Shown here: piece by piece, positions 31,983-42,575 of the stretch | Layout: the number at the start of each line of letters is the position of its first letter | Numbering within the stretch: the first letter of the stretch is position 1 | Assembly: GCA_922989275.2 (NCBI GenBank) | Contig: OV277857.1 | Location: 84,623,321 to 84,687,320, forward strand | Source: Gari tellinella | Lineage: Eukaryota; Mollusca; Bivalvia; Cardiida; Psammobiidae | DNA: 64,000 bases | Direction of reading: 5' to 3' | The notes under the pieces: generated by a model | The model's database searches: none | The model's input: the letters and a program-made list of their open reading frames with translations, nothing else | What the model was told of the DNA's origin: nothing | Program-made: the position numbers and the translations under genes

Positions 31983-32458
31983 AGTATTTTTTCAAAGCAA
32001 GATTTAAAGCAATATGACCGAAAAATTATCCATACGAGTGTCACAGCTTGTATAAAAAGTCAGTATGCATTTTGTTTCGATTTAATAACATCATTTCCTT
32101 AGTTAAAGATTATTAAACATTCAAATTTCTTTATTACTGTCAGTTCATGATTTTACATGAAAACGTGATACACGCATAAACTGACAACTGGATATCGTTA
32201 TGAGACAAATATTACTCTGACAAACTCTTTAGGAAAAGTTAAAGTTTTTCTTATCATGGCACACGGCTTTGATAAAATTATCGAAATGGCATTTCAAATT
32301 TCTCTAAGCATTTATGAAAAAGAATAAATGTCTTGGCAAATCATTATAAACGGATTTCGATAACACCGTCATTTTCATCGATGGAAATTATATATTATGT
32401 GATATTAATTCAGACATGCTCCGTGTGATATGAAATACTACCAAGTCCTGATAATATT
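31983..32458. other. AT-rich spacer, no gene seen
   Basis: No recognised element or coding signal. Confidence 0.5.
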
Positions 32459-32660
32459 TACATTAGAGATTACGTTATTCTTTCCTAAATAAAGGCGTTT
32501 ACAAGTGTAACATGGCGTCTGCTTAGATTTCAAAGTGTGTGACACTCAGATTAAAATGCATCGCCTACTTTTTCAAGAAATGTAAATTTTTATATTTCAT
32601 TCCATTGTGTTTAATTGTCTATTCGTTCAAACGGGAAATAATAATGTCTTCTCTGTGTAG
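32459..32660. mobile_element. TM-I MITE, degraded
   Basis: TTACATTAGAGATTACGTTA and TTCTTTCCTAAATAAAGGCG at the left; CAAACGGGAAATAATAATG and CTTCTCTGTGTA at the right. The hairpin is reduced to GGCGTCTGCTTAGATTTCAA. Confidence 0.6.
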
Positions 32661-32959
32661 GGCAAAATATCAGAGTAAATATATACATGTATGTTTAATA
32701 CTGATTTTTATACAAATGCTTGATAACAACAATTAATCTTAATCTACATACTTATCGAATAACTATCGAACATAATGTTATGTCTTTTTTATTTAGATCC
32801 ATTGAACTTTCCAACGAAAAGGTATGCGTTCATTGTAAATGGGTTAATATAGAGGGAAATTCGAGTACGCGCGTGCATACGTATCACATCTTTATAGGAT
32901 GTGATAATATATTAAAAGATATTTCGGTCTACCATTTCTGTAACGTCATAAATTTTGTT

Positions 32960-33175
32960 GGGTTTACCCTTCCGCTGCTTAGCGCAACTGGCAAACTGGC
33001 ATTTATAAATAGTTTGAATCCAAACCAGACACCAATTTACTCTGCATATGAACAGGATCCAGACTGATAGACATTTGTATCAATATTTCTTGTCAAAATT
33101 GCTTAAATTCTAAGTTTGAAAAGATGTTACGGACGACACTTATAAAGTAGGCGATATTATGGCAGTGAAATGGTT
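32960..33175. repeat. PB-C MITE remnant
   Basis: Contains AATAGTTTGAATCCAAACCA, a decayed centre, ACAGGATCCAGACTGATAGA, and the tail GATATTATGGCAGTGAAATG ending in GGTTAA. This explains the 115-codon frame crossing it. Confidence 0.55.
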
Positions 33176-33189
33176 AATTCACTTGATAT

Positions 33190-33720
33190 GTGTTGCGTCT
33201 CTGTGATATAGTACTAGAAGAATTCACCTGCTTTCTGTTTTATGCAATCGCGACACATTTTATACCACATCAGAGCATAATTTTGAAAAGTATATCTTCC
33301 CCTCGGTGCAGGAAGCGGGAACATGTTCACGGCCGATCCGTCAACCGAGTAGTAAAATTGTAAAGTAAACGGTTTCAAAGAGCTGGCTATCTCAGTGCAC
33401 CCTTTACTAGTGGACTGCAGCGATTGATAAATGAACGATTTATCACCAATAAATGTTCCTTCCGATAACCGCCTGATGGATACCGAGGAGAGGAATTGGC
33501 GATGAAAGAAATATTAGGAATTGTAACCTCTCGCTGGCTTTTTAATTGTTCTCGGCGGGATTAATTGGGGCTTGTGTGGTATCGGAGATATCTCTGGACG
33601 GGGCGGAGATAAGGCTGTAATGTAATGCGGCGCTAATGCTGTAATAAGTCAAACCTTGTTTAGTGCTGGCTACTCAATGCAATCTGCTGGTATTAATTAC
33701 AGGTGACTGCTGAATGTGGG
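33190..33720. promoter_or_regulatory. candidate conserved non-coding block
   Basis: A long repeat-free block with GC-rich patches: CGATTGATAAATGAACG, GGCTTTTTAATTGTTCTCGG, CGGGATTAATTGGGGC, GGACGGGGCGGAGATAAGGC and GCGGCGCTAATGCTGTAATA. The TAATTG/ATTAAT clusters are homeodomain-type. There is no long frame. It is the strongest enhancer-like island in the window by composition. Confidence 0.42.
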
Positions 33721-33964
33721 ATAAAATAATACAGAAAGCTCCCATATGACCTTTCTGTATTAGTTATAACCAACAAAAAGCAGTATATATTTATAATAGA
33801 CCACCACACACACACAAACAACTGTATACTATATAGGGACGGCTACGGTTCGAAATCGTTTGCCTAATGAAATTACAAACGACAAATCGTTTTAACCTCT
33901 ATCACGTTGTGCATGTTGTATGCCAATAGGTCGTCTGTGGCAAATATTTTATTTGAATTATATA

Positions 33965-34175
33965 TACAGTATAATCTCTCTATTACTACCACATTATTGT
34001 GTTAATTATTCTGTGTTTACGACAGGTGACTGCTTAAAGCAAAGTAAACTTTAAAAACGGAAAGCTCCTTTGTAAGCCTTCTGTTCTACTGTTACCATGC
34101 TTTAATCTATCATTTGTTTTTTATTTAATCAATTAGCCTTTGTTTTAGTGGTCGTCATATAGTAGTTTTACTGTA
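33965..34175. mobile_element. TM-B MITE
   Basis: 211 bp from TACAGTATAATCTCTCTATT to GTAGTTTTACTGTA, with AGTGGTCGTCATATAG before the right end. The internal hairpin is GGAAAGCTCCTTTGTAAGCC/TTCTG type. Ends imperfectly matched. Confidence 0.7.
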
Positions 34176-34260
34176 CCGTTCATATTTTAGACTATATCAG
34201 AACTATTATGTGACTTGTCGACTATAGATTAAAACCTTTTGCAACAGTTCTTCTACAAAT

Positions 34261-34450
34261 TACAGTGGATAAAACGTTATTCTTTCCCAATAAACGCGTT
34301 TATGCTTAAACTATTATTTCGATTGCAAACAGTTTGGCACCAAAATAAACATGAATTATCAGAATTGTCCAAAAGTTGCACTTTTCTACGTTTTAGTGTT
34401 TTGCGTTTCGTTTCGTTTAAACGGGAAAGAATAACATATTCTCCACTGTA
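34261..34450. mobile_element. TM-I MITE lacking its hairpin
   Basis: 190 bp with ends TACAGTGGATAAAACG and CATATTCTCCACTGTA. Where other copies have the palindrome, GCAAACAGTTTGG runs straight into CACCAAAATAAAC. About 60 bp, the palindrome minus one outer arm, is missing; the rest is collinear with the 250-bp copies. Confidence 0.85.
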
Positions 34451-34980
34451 GCCAATAGTCTAAGTACATTTATAATATCCTTTCAATAATTGGAAGTAAC
34501 CTCTGCTTCGATTCTATCGTATTGTCTGCCTTTTTTTTGGTAATATTGATAAGCAATTTTACTGACATTTGTCTATCCGAGTGCCAAACAGTTTATGCGT
34601 TTATTAGTATGCGTGATTGTTACCTTGTAAATACACTTATTTTCTTCATAGAATAACGGGGGTTGTCTTGGAAATAAACAGTTTAGAAAGTTTCTGTTTT
34701 AACTTTTACTTTCTTTAAGCAACAACTTGTTAGGATATAGGACATACATGCTATGACTCTTTATTGGGACATTTCAATGAAAAATAGTAAAATATTGAAA
34801 ATCGTTACAACGAATAAAAGCTTTAAGCAGTTTGCAGTTTAAACATACATTTCGTATTTTATTTCCAAATTTCAACATGGCAATGGGGTTGGGCCACAAG
34901 TTCCAAAAACATTAATTACGGCCCTTCCCCTAGTTATTATTTAATACACAGTTTTGAACATGGCAAAATATTGTTATTTT

Positions 34981-35175
34981 TACAGTCGAACTTCGATATC
35001 TCGAACTCGGTTAAGTCGAACAACCCATATTTCAAAGTTAAAACGTGGCTAAGCCACGTTTTAACTTTGAAATATGGGTATGTTCGACTAAACCGAGCAT
35101 AAAATAATGAAGTTCATGTGTCGACATATCGGATAGTTCGAGTTAAGCGATTCGAGATATCGAAGTTCGACTGTA
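34981..35175. mobile_element. TM-J MITE, full length
   Basis: 195 bp from TACAGTCGAACTTCGATATC to GAAGTTCGACTGTA, ends highly symmetric. The foldback is CCATATTTCAAAGTTAAAAC and its complement around GTGGCTAAGCCAC. Confidence 0.92.
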
Positions 35176-35530
35176 TACAAGTTTAAGCACATGACAGACG
35201 GGGTACATAAATTATGTTGCAAAAATAAGTTATTGCCATTGTGTTCATCTGATATGTCGATATATCTGCCCGTCCGCCCGCTCGTTCGTCCATCTGTATG
35301 TCTGTCTGTCTTGCTTCCTTCCATTATGTCTTATTTTCATGATTATTTATTCACTGGATAAAGAAAGAAGTAATAACTGGAGTAAGCTATCTAACTTGTT
35401 AATATGTGTTTTATTTAATTTCAGAAGCCGAAGGACACACTGCTAGAAACCAAAACCATTCCCTGCCTGGAAAAAATGCTCTTGTTGATCGGTGGGACAA
35501 TTCAAAGTCAATAGTTTCAGACAAGACCGA

Positions 35531-35732
35531 TACAGTGGAGTAAATATTACGAAACACAAACGATTCTTGAAATGTCAAACAATTTATTATTTGTCTGAGT
35601 GGCAATCAGTTTGGAGCCTTATCAAACGGCGAATTACTCGGCGCCTGAGTTGGCTCGAAACTGTTTGTACTGGAAGTAATTGTTTACCAAAACCGGCTTT
35701 AATGGGAAAGACGTAGTCTCCGCTGCAGTGTA
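35531..35732. mobile_element. TM-I MITE, diverged
   Basis: TACAGTGGAGTAAATATTAC to GTCTCCGCTGCAGTGTA. The hairpin (about 35601-35667) has arms CAATCAGTTTGGAGCC / GGCTCGAAACTGTTTG and centre GGCGAATTACTCGGCGC. Confidence 0.7.
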
Positions 35733-35775
35733 TTTTTTTGGTTTTACTTTCAGTTTGATGCGGACTGGCCATTAT

Positions 35776-36004
35776 TTAACTCTTTGCATGATAGCGGCGG
35801 ATATATTCACCACAGTGATTGCCTTTGTAAACAGTTTGGATCCAGATGAGACGCCTCGTAACGCGGCGTCTCATCAGGATCCAGACTGTTTGCCATTCTG
35901 ACCCTGAATTTAATTTTTTTGGAAAAATTCTAATTTTAGAACAAAAGCAGACGACAATGCATTGTTGCGGATGAAAAAATTACCCAGCATGCAAAGAGTT
36001 TTAA
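35776..36004. mobile_element. PB-F MITE, full length
   Basis: TTAACTCTTTGCATGATAGC to CCAGCATGCAAAGAGTTTTAA. The palindrome (about 35827-35893) is centred on CGCCTCGTAACGCGGCG. The CAGACGACAATGCATTGTTG tail is shared with PB-C. Confidence 0.82.
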
Positions 36005-36185
36005 GTGACTTGAAATACTGTACGCTCTTTGCTAAGTCGTGCTTAGGCTGTAAATATCGACATCTATACAAGGTAGTTGTTGTCTATTCTATTTATGCTA
36101 TGGTTATATAGAAAATAAATCATCATACTTACATGTCTTTTGTTAATAAACCCCTACATTGATCAGAATCCTTCAGAAAGAAAAA

Positions 36186-36345
36186 TACAGTCGAAACTCG
36201 ATAATGTGAAAGCGCTTAAGTAGATACACGTATTTCAAAGTTAAAATACGACTAGAGTTCAACTTTGAGATACAGGTAAGTTCGACTTAAGCGGAAAATT
36301 GTTAAGGTTATCCGCGATAATGTGTCAAAATGCATTATGGTTTCC
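36186..36345. mobile_element. TM-J MITE, diverged
   Basis: TACAGTCGAAACTCGATAAT at the left, foldback GTATTTCAAAGTTAAAATAC / GAGTTCAACTTTGAGATAC. The right end is not recognisable. Confidence 0.55.
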
Positions 36346-36361
36346 GTTTTAACAAATTGCT

Positions 36362-36436
36362 GTATTAAGCAAGGTGATAATAAAGCAGAACGTTCAGACA
36401 TGAGCATTCTGCTTTATTATCCCCTTGGTTTAAGCT
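36362..36436. repeat. hairpin, PB-A/TM-B type with own arm sequence
   Basis: TTAAGCAAGGTGATAATAAA and TTTATTATCCCCTTGGTTTAAG are arms around GCAGAACGTTCAGACATGAG/CATTCTGC. Arm bases differ from other copies yet still pair. Confidence 0.6.
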
Positions 36437-36544
36437 GTTATATGTAGTCAACACATTCATACTATTTTTTTAAGTAGTAGACGTAGAAGATGCCTCCATT
36501 GAGATTTATGTTACTGAATTACCGGTGTGATTTTGAGAAGAAGC

Positions 36545-36715
36545 TACCGTGGAGAAAACGTTGTTCTTTCCCGTTTAAACGCATACGAAACGCAAACGCA
36601 TTGCAATCAAACGTACAGCTTTTTGACTATTCTGACTATTTATTTTAACCTGAGTGGCAAACAGTTTGAAGCCAGATCAGACGCTGAGTCACCCGGTGTC
36701 TGATCTGGCTCCAAA
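36545..36715. mobile_element. TM-I MITE, truncated at its hairpin
   Basis: The left end is TACCGTGGAGAAAACGTTGT. It continues through the hairpin (36658-36715) to GGCTCCAAA, where it stops at a junction with a CAG-M fragment. Confidence 0.8.
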
Positions 36716-36811
36716 GGCGCATTCTGCTTTACTTTCAATCTGCTTTAAGCAACCATGTATTCGGAAAACAATCCGAAGATTTAGAAAAAATCCGGAGAAA
36801 TAGCAGCCCTG
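36716..36811. mobile_element. CAG-M right half joined to TM-I
   Basis: GGCGCATTCTGCTTTACTTT begins exactly at the centre-right arm of a PB-A core, then TCCGGAGAAATAGCAGCCCTG gives the CAG-M right end. The left half of CAG-M is absent. Confidence 0.78.
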
Positions 36812-37375
36812 TGACAGTACAAGACTGGGTGCCAGCTTACTGCGTGTGTTCTAACACGGACTGTGGGAAGGATGGAGGAAAGTGTCAACGCTGTTAGAAT
36901 TATGTATTTACGGGGAACAAGGCTATCACGTTACTCAGTGATTAAAACAAGCACCCTGGGTTACAAGTGTTTTTCTTCATTACCATAATCACTTGTTAAG
37001 ATTAAGTAAGATGAAAGAGGTGTAATCAGAGAGACAATGTAAGGAAGAAGACCCAGTGACCCCTGGTTTTTTATTGTCAAGCAGGTGCTTGGGAAAATGA
37101 TCCGCGCTCCATGTAAAATGATGAAATGAAATGACTTTTGTAAAATGGTATGCTTTTTAACGAGCAGTGACGACAAGTGATGTGATATGGGTTTTTTTTT
37201 ACAATCAAACATGTATTTAGCAACCATACAAACTACATGTAGATGAAACTGCGTGTTTTAAGTTTAATTGGAAACCAATATTTTGTTTAAAAAGTTCCAT
37301 CTAAAATAAATTTAGCAGTTAAGGACATTAAAGCGTTCTCGTTTCAAGAACAACCAATACATTTTTGGTTGTATA
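36812..37375. other. spacer, no gene supported
   Basis: An 88-codon minus-strand frame (36961-37227) has no known motif and no splice context. Confidence 0.45.
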
Positions 37376-37625
37376 TACAGTGGAGAAAACGTTATGCTTT
37401 CCCAATAAACGCGTTTACGCTAAAACTATTATTTGCAGTGCAAATAGTTTGGAGCCAGATCAGACGCCGGGTAACCCGGCGTCTGATCAGGCTCCAAACT
37501 GTTTGCCACCAAGATAAACATGAATTATCAGAATTGTCCAAAAGTTGTACTTTTCTACGTTTTAGTGCTTTGCGTTTGCGTACGTTTGCGTTTAAACGGG
37601 AAAGAATAACAGATTATCCACTGTA
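37376..37625. mobile_element. TM-I MITE, full length
   Basis: 250 bp from TACAGTGGAGAAAACGTTAT to CAGATTATCCACTGTA. The perfect palindrome is centred on CGCCGGGTAACCCGGCG, near-identical to the 11148 copy. Confidence 0.92.
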
Positions 37626-37705
37626 ATTCATTTCATAGTTACTACGGTAAACCCTCTCTTAAACGACACTTGAAATAAGTCTCAGTGACAGGTGGTGACA
37701 GATTA

Positions 37706-37925
37706 AACCCTTCACTGTCATACACAGAGTACAATGGATATTTTCAAACAGATCGGATCCTGATCAAACGTCACGTAACGCGATGTCTGATCGAAATCGT
37801 AACTGTTTGGCACGCTTTGCGACGTGATTTTCAAGTTTGCCAATTTATCAAAAATCTAAATGTGGGAAATAAAAAAAGGAAAAAAATTGTTAGAGACTCG
37901 TATGACGTCATGGCAGTGAAGGGGG
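37706..37925. mobile_element. PB-C MITE
   Basis: TTAAACCCTTCACTGTCATA to ATGGCAGTGAAGGGGG. The hairpin (about 37745-37812) has arms CAGATCGGATCCTGATCAAA / decayed partner and centre GTCACGTAACGCGATG. Confidence 0.7.
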
Positions 37926-38162
37926 TCGATGGAAGAGAACATTCTTATATTATACAAATCCTACTTACCCTAAATATCCAATTATTTCCTTATTGGCTGT
38001 TCGCCCAGAAGTCAGGGTTGTACTGTTTGTATACTATATTATACTCTTTCAACAGTAAGTAACTCTGGTGGGTTATTAGGTCCCTTGTGGATAATTTTAG
38101 TCACCAAAACATGAACAAGTCTACTACGAATTCTGGGTAGTTTAATAAATACTGGTATAGAT

Positions 38163-38238
38163 TAGCAAACAAGGTAGACCCAGATCAGAGGACTCCTATA
38201 TATATGAGCCCTCTGATCTGTGTATACACTGTTTGCAA
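38163..38238. repeat. hairpin, GACCC type, CAGAGG centre
   Basis: GCAAACAAGGTAGACCCAGA and GTATACACTGTTTGC are outer arms; CAGAGGACTCC / GAGCCCTCTG form the inner stem. Same core class as 46995 and 48923. Confidence 0.65.
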
Positions 38239-38343
38239 TTGTAATGAGTATACTTTTAAAGATAAATAATATAAAATATATAGATCTATAAATAATATTT
38301 TATTGTCATTATCACAATATGGTTTATCAAAAACATGAATACA

Positions 38344-38556
38344 TTAAGTCCATCATTGCCGTGGTGTCATCTGCTTTAAACAATTGTCGTTTGCTTTTGT
38401 TTCTCAAATTTAAATCTTTGGTATTTTGAATAAAGAAATACTGAAATGAGTGTCAAAAATGGTACCTGATCAAACGCCACGTTACGCAGCGCCTGAATAG
38501 AATATAAACTGTTTGCAAATATCCATTGTACTCGGGGCAAGACAGTGAATGGGTTA
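38344..38556. mobile_element. PB-C MITE, inverted
   Basis: 213 bp, TTAAGTCCATCATTGCCGTG to GACAGTGAATGGGTTAA. Contains GTCATCTGCTTTAAAC and a decayed hairpin centred on CGCCACGTTACGCAGCG. Confidence 0.72.
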
Positions 38557-38599
38557 ATTACACGAAGTCTTGTTATTACGACCACTAAAACGATGAGAA

Positions 38600-38770
38600 A
38601 TTGATTGTTTTACTGGCACAGTGACAACTATAATTATATAAGTGAAGGTAGAGCTCCTATAGGCACTTTCTGTTCTGCTGGAAGTTTAAACACCCAAATA
38701 TCTTACACACCGAACATGACATTCTTTTTTGTTCTTATAATATCGGGATTTTACTGTTTCAGAATCGTAT
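38600..38770. repeat. TM-B remnant
   Basis: GTAGAGCTCCTATAGGCACTTTCTG hairpin centre and GATTTTACTGTTTCAG resemble TM-B, but both ends are decayed. Confidence 0.35.
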
Positions 38771-38852
38771 AGTAGTTTTCGTTTATTGTGAACCAAAAAC
38801 TACTGGAATATTTATGTTGGCAAAAGTACCTTAAGGGACACGACACATATTA

Positions 38853-39090
38853 ACACATTTTAGACTAGCGACAAGTATACTATAACCGTGCTTATTACAC
38901 TTTTCCTATGCAAACAATGTAAACCCTGATCAAAGGGTCCCTTTAGGAGCCTTTTCATCAGGGTCTGTACTGTTTTTCATTGTGAAATATAGTTTTGAAA
39001 TCAACCATAAGTAGTCAGAAATTGATTAACTAGATTTAATTGCACATTTTAATTGTCCTTTTGATTAAACATTTCAAGAGTGAATGGGTT
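38853..39090. mobile_element. PB-H MITE (weak ends)
   Basis: ACATTTTAGACTAGCGACAA at the left; AACATTTCAAGAGTGAATGG at the right. The hairpin has arms GCAAACAATGTAAACCCTGA / TCAGGGTCTGTACTGTTTTT. Collinear with 20232. Confidence 0.58.
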
Positions 39091-40592
39091 ATCTTTTATT
39101 ACTAACAAAACTAATTTAACCAAACTTATGTTATGCTTTATAAAAAATTGCTTTCGTATGTAAATAACAAATATACAACAAATGTCTATCTATAAATTTC
39201 CATTGGTTATAAGTATGTGGCATTAGAAATAACGGCTACATAATTATGTATTTTGAAACTACATAGAATTTTATTTTTCTTTAATCCTTCAAACAAATGT
39301 ATTTTTGTAAATTATTTCGGCCATTTGTGAAACCTCGGTTGAAACAGAACCCGTATGTAAACTACCTGTAATTATTTCTTTTGTGGTTCTGTTTACGTTT
39401 CTATTATCTTGTGGTTTTCTGGACCTGATTAAAACCCGTTTTATCAAAATTAGACTGATGACTACAAACCCTCCAGGTCCTTGATAAACCTGTACTTTAT
39501 AACGTTGCAGGTGCACAAACCCATCCATTGTGAAAATGAACTTAAAACTCAGTGTTAAATTACAAAATGTTTGGATCCAAATCAGAAGACGAATGGTTTT
39601 AATAGCTTATCAGATTCCAAACTGTTTGGTACGTGGGTCGATATTTTACACTAAAACTAAACAGAACTTACACGTTAATGAAACTAGTTTAGCAGACGAC
39701 AATTTTTAAAAAGCAGACGTAAATGTTCGGGATTCGAATGGGGCACGTGGTTGCAGACTAACTATGGGAATGCCTTTGTGCTTTGATCTCCATTCACCCT
39801 ATGAATTATAAAATGGACTTCTGTGTCTCCTATAATGATGCTATGTATGCAGTTTGATGCACAACCACCTGGTTAGGCGCATTCAGAGACAATTAGAAAA
39901 TGCCTGGTTATGGTTCTACGTTCCACGCCGAGACCACGTGATTAGGAGGTAGCTGCTTATAACGCATCAGTTTTACCAATGATGTCTTGTTTTCCCGAAA
40001 ATGGATACAGGCAAACATCGCAGACTGATGAGGCGTCGGATATCGCGACGCCTCATCAGTTTCTACAATATTTATACTGTTAACACATTATTCTCGGATG
40101 AATTTTCAATGAATAGTTACAATATAGATACCCAATGGTGACCTAAAGTCACCGCAGCTTTTGGCCATACAACAAAATTAATAATTTCATACAATATACA
40201 ATGTACACTGTGTGCTAATGTCTATATTTAGGACATAAATGGGTAAATTTAAACTACATGTATATCACTGTAAAACGCTATTCTCTGTTCATTATATGGG
40301 AGAGAAACTCTATGTTTTCAACATTTGTATTTCAAGAACAAGTGTCTATTAGAAACAGTTTGGAATCGGACTAGATAAATAGTAACACGGCATCTGATCC
40401 GTCTATAAAATGTCCACCCTTTTAATATCAAAAAGCGCAAACATTTTCAAAGAAGATTCAGTTTTCTACATTTCACTACATTGTGTTTGAGTTGATCGCT
40501 GGGCAGTCATTATTATACTCACATTTGAATTGAAAGGGGTTACCACAATGTAAACTGGTATTTGAAAAAATCCAAAGATGTATATAAACTAT
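39091..40592. other. spacer with hairpin remnants, no gene seen
   Basis: Contains a PB-C remnant (about 39565-39640, TGTTTGGATCCAAATCAG / TCAGATTCCAAACTGTTT), a foldback centred at about 40048 (GATGAGGCGTCGGATATCGC and its partner), and a decayed TM-I-like trace near 40265-40510. Short frames here have no motifs. Confidence 0.5.
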
Positions 40593-40750
40593 TACAGTCG
40601 AAACTCGCATTAGTTCGAACTTTATCATATTTTAAAACTTTGAAATATGGGTATGTTCGACTTAAGCAAGATAGAATTATCGAAAGTCAGCTGAAGAAAT
40701 ACGGGTTAATTCGATTTAAGAGAGTTCGAAGTATCGAGTTTCGACTTATA
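40593..40750. mobile_element. TM-J MITE, left foldback arm deleted
   Basis: TACAGTCGAAACTCGCATTA to AAGTATCGAGTTTCGACTTA. Only one strong arm AAACTTTGAAATATGGGTAT remains. Confidence 0.65.
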
Positions 40751-41081
40751 TAGAAAACTAGTAAACACAATAATCTATGGAACGCTCCAATACTGTTTAA
40801 GATATATAAAATTATGTGTATACGAGTACATTATCATAGTAATACGCATGGCCTTGGTGGATTCAGAAGAGCACAGTGATTTCAATCTTTTGAAACCTCT
40901 GTAGTCAAAGTCGAGTTTCCGATACTTTGACTCAGTCGTCCTCCGCTCAAGAAAACAACACGCAATACATGTATCTGATACTATCAATAAGACAATAACC
41001 ATCAATTAATAAAAAAAAAACAGTTCATTTTGAGAAATGTGTTAAACGAAACAATGAAAACGATTTGAAAATGTTTAACTT

Positions 41082-41306
41082 TCAGTGAATTAATACTACA
41101 TTCTGAAGTAAACATGATAATCTACTTTCACTTTCTGTTTTGTATGAATAATTATCGGACCGGGAAGGGGGCACGCTGCTTTGAATCACGGCGGCACCCA
41201 GGGATGTCGATTCCACGGCTTTTGAAATTGCTTCTTTCAGATTGTTTGATAAATTCAAAGACCATTTGTATTGATAATCTTCAAACATGTTTGAAATAAC
41301 ATGCAA
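41082..41306 (-). other. possible coding exon, unproven
   Basis: A 74-codon minus-strand frame with unusually protein-like composition for this window (FEDYQYKWSLNLSNNLKEAI, SKAVESTSLGAAVIQSS) and raised GC content in its middle, not derived from any of the repeats. Possible donors (GTGAAA, GTAGAT after the SYKTESES region) are weak and no strong acceptor was identified. The opposite strand is also open, which lowers confidence. Product unknown. Confidence 0.25.
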
Positions 41307-41841
41307 GTGTTTAAATCATTTACGAAAATGAGTTTATGCCGAATCTGGGTTTTCAGGCTATTTACAGTATTATTCAATATGAGAGGTTATCTGTATATAT
41401 AAACAGTTACTAATCCTGTATACTGTCAACCACATTTAAAAAGAATAATTGTTTTCAGAAGGTTCACTATTTATTTCCTCGTTTATTTTTCCTTCCATAC
41501 CTCTGTATTACATTTTGAAACCATCATTAGTATTCTCAAAACATTGATATTAAATTGTCCTCTTTTTATATTGTTTATTGACTCCTTTAAAATTTACTGA
41601 CAGCATATTTGTTAAATTGTGTCTTATACATAAGATCTGAATCTGAATACATGTACCTGGAAATGTAAACTGGGACAAAGCTATAACGACTCGACATAGT
41701 TAGTATAGTTATTTATTATCAATTTATCAATCATCTGCATATATATGACAACATTCAGGGGTATTCTTCCCTTTGTTTCGTTGCTTAACAAACACTGTAA
41801 AATCACAATAATTCACAGACATCGAACAAAGTTTAATCTGA

Positions 41842-41987
41842 GGTCAAGATTAAAGAGCGTTTAAGTGCTGTATGAGATCGTTCTCAAGCATTTGATTTGT
41901 CAGATTTGAGCAAAACCACAAATCAGACCAGTTAAATGCTTGAGAACGTTCTCAGACTCAACTCAAACGCTTTCTAATTTTGGGACC
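41842..41987. repeat. foldback element L, copy 1
   Basis: 146 bp. Left GGTCAAGATTAAAGAGCGTT pairs with the complement of the right end near AACGCTTTCTAATTTTGGG; inner arms GTTCTCAAGCATTTGATTTG / AAATGCTTGAGAAC. The inner sequence is shared with 61286-61434. Confidence 0.65.
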
Positions 41988-42085
41988 AGGGCTCCAGATA
42001 AGGGCAAGTGCACTGAACATTGCGAACATCGTCTCCGTTTTGCCTTCATGCAATCATTCTGACGATAGTTTAGATCAGACCTAAT

Positions 42086-42218
42086 TCGGTACTCTGCGTA
42101 CAGCGATCGACCATATCAATTTTGTCAGCTGGCGGCCCGTTCTAAGCCATGCTTTATCCTGGTTTGGAACAGGTCGACAGTTGATCATAATAACCGATCG
42201 CTCTCCGTAGAGTACCGA
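42086..42218. repeat. inverted repeat with 24-bp arms
   Basis: 42086-42109 and 42195-42218 pair at 21 of 24 positions (TCGGTACTCT...AGCGATCG). Repeat-free surroundings; two TGACGTCA/TGACGTCAC sites follow at about 42314 and 42352. Could be an old foldback element or a regulatory structure. Confidence 0.6.
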
Positions 42219-42426
42219 TATCAAACAACATTTTCTCACATAACTGCCCCTGTTTTCTATAGCGAACAACGATGGCGAATATCCTTATCTCCAACATGTG
42301 TAAGATCACTTTGATGACGTCACTATAACGACACTATTTATAACGGCGTTTTGACGTCACCGGGGTCCAAAAAAAGTGCATATTGCTTAAAAAATAGCTT
42401 AAATCGTTGGTAATGTGAGAAAAAGA

Positions 42427-42575
42427 ACCTGTCACTCGTCGATATTTAAGACAAGTTGATCTCAAACTCGTCTAGAATAGAAAAGTTATTAATCTCGCCA
42501 AGGCTCGCTTAATAACATTTCAATTCTAGACTCGTTTGAGATCAGCTTGTCTAAACATCGACTCATGACAGATCC
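42427..42575. repeat. foldback with about 50-bp arms
   Basis: Left arm (TCGTCGATATTTAAGACAAG, TTGATCTCAAACTCGTCTAG) pairs with the right arm (CTAGACTCGTTTGAGATCAG, CTTGTCTAAACATCGACTC). The loop itself contains GTTATTAA / TTAATAAC. No outer terminal repeats were identified. Single copy. Confidence 0.7.

Noticed and set aside
32720..33067. 115-codon plus-strand frame
   Set aside because: Its last third runs through a decayed PB-C element, and the first part is AT-rich sequence without motifs.
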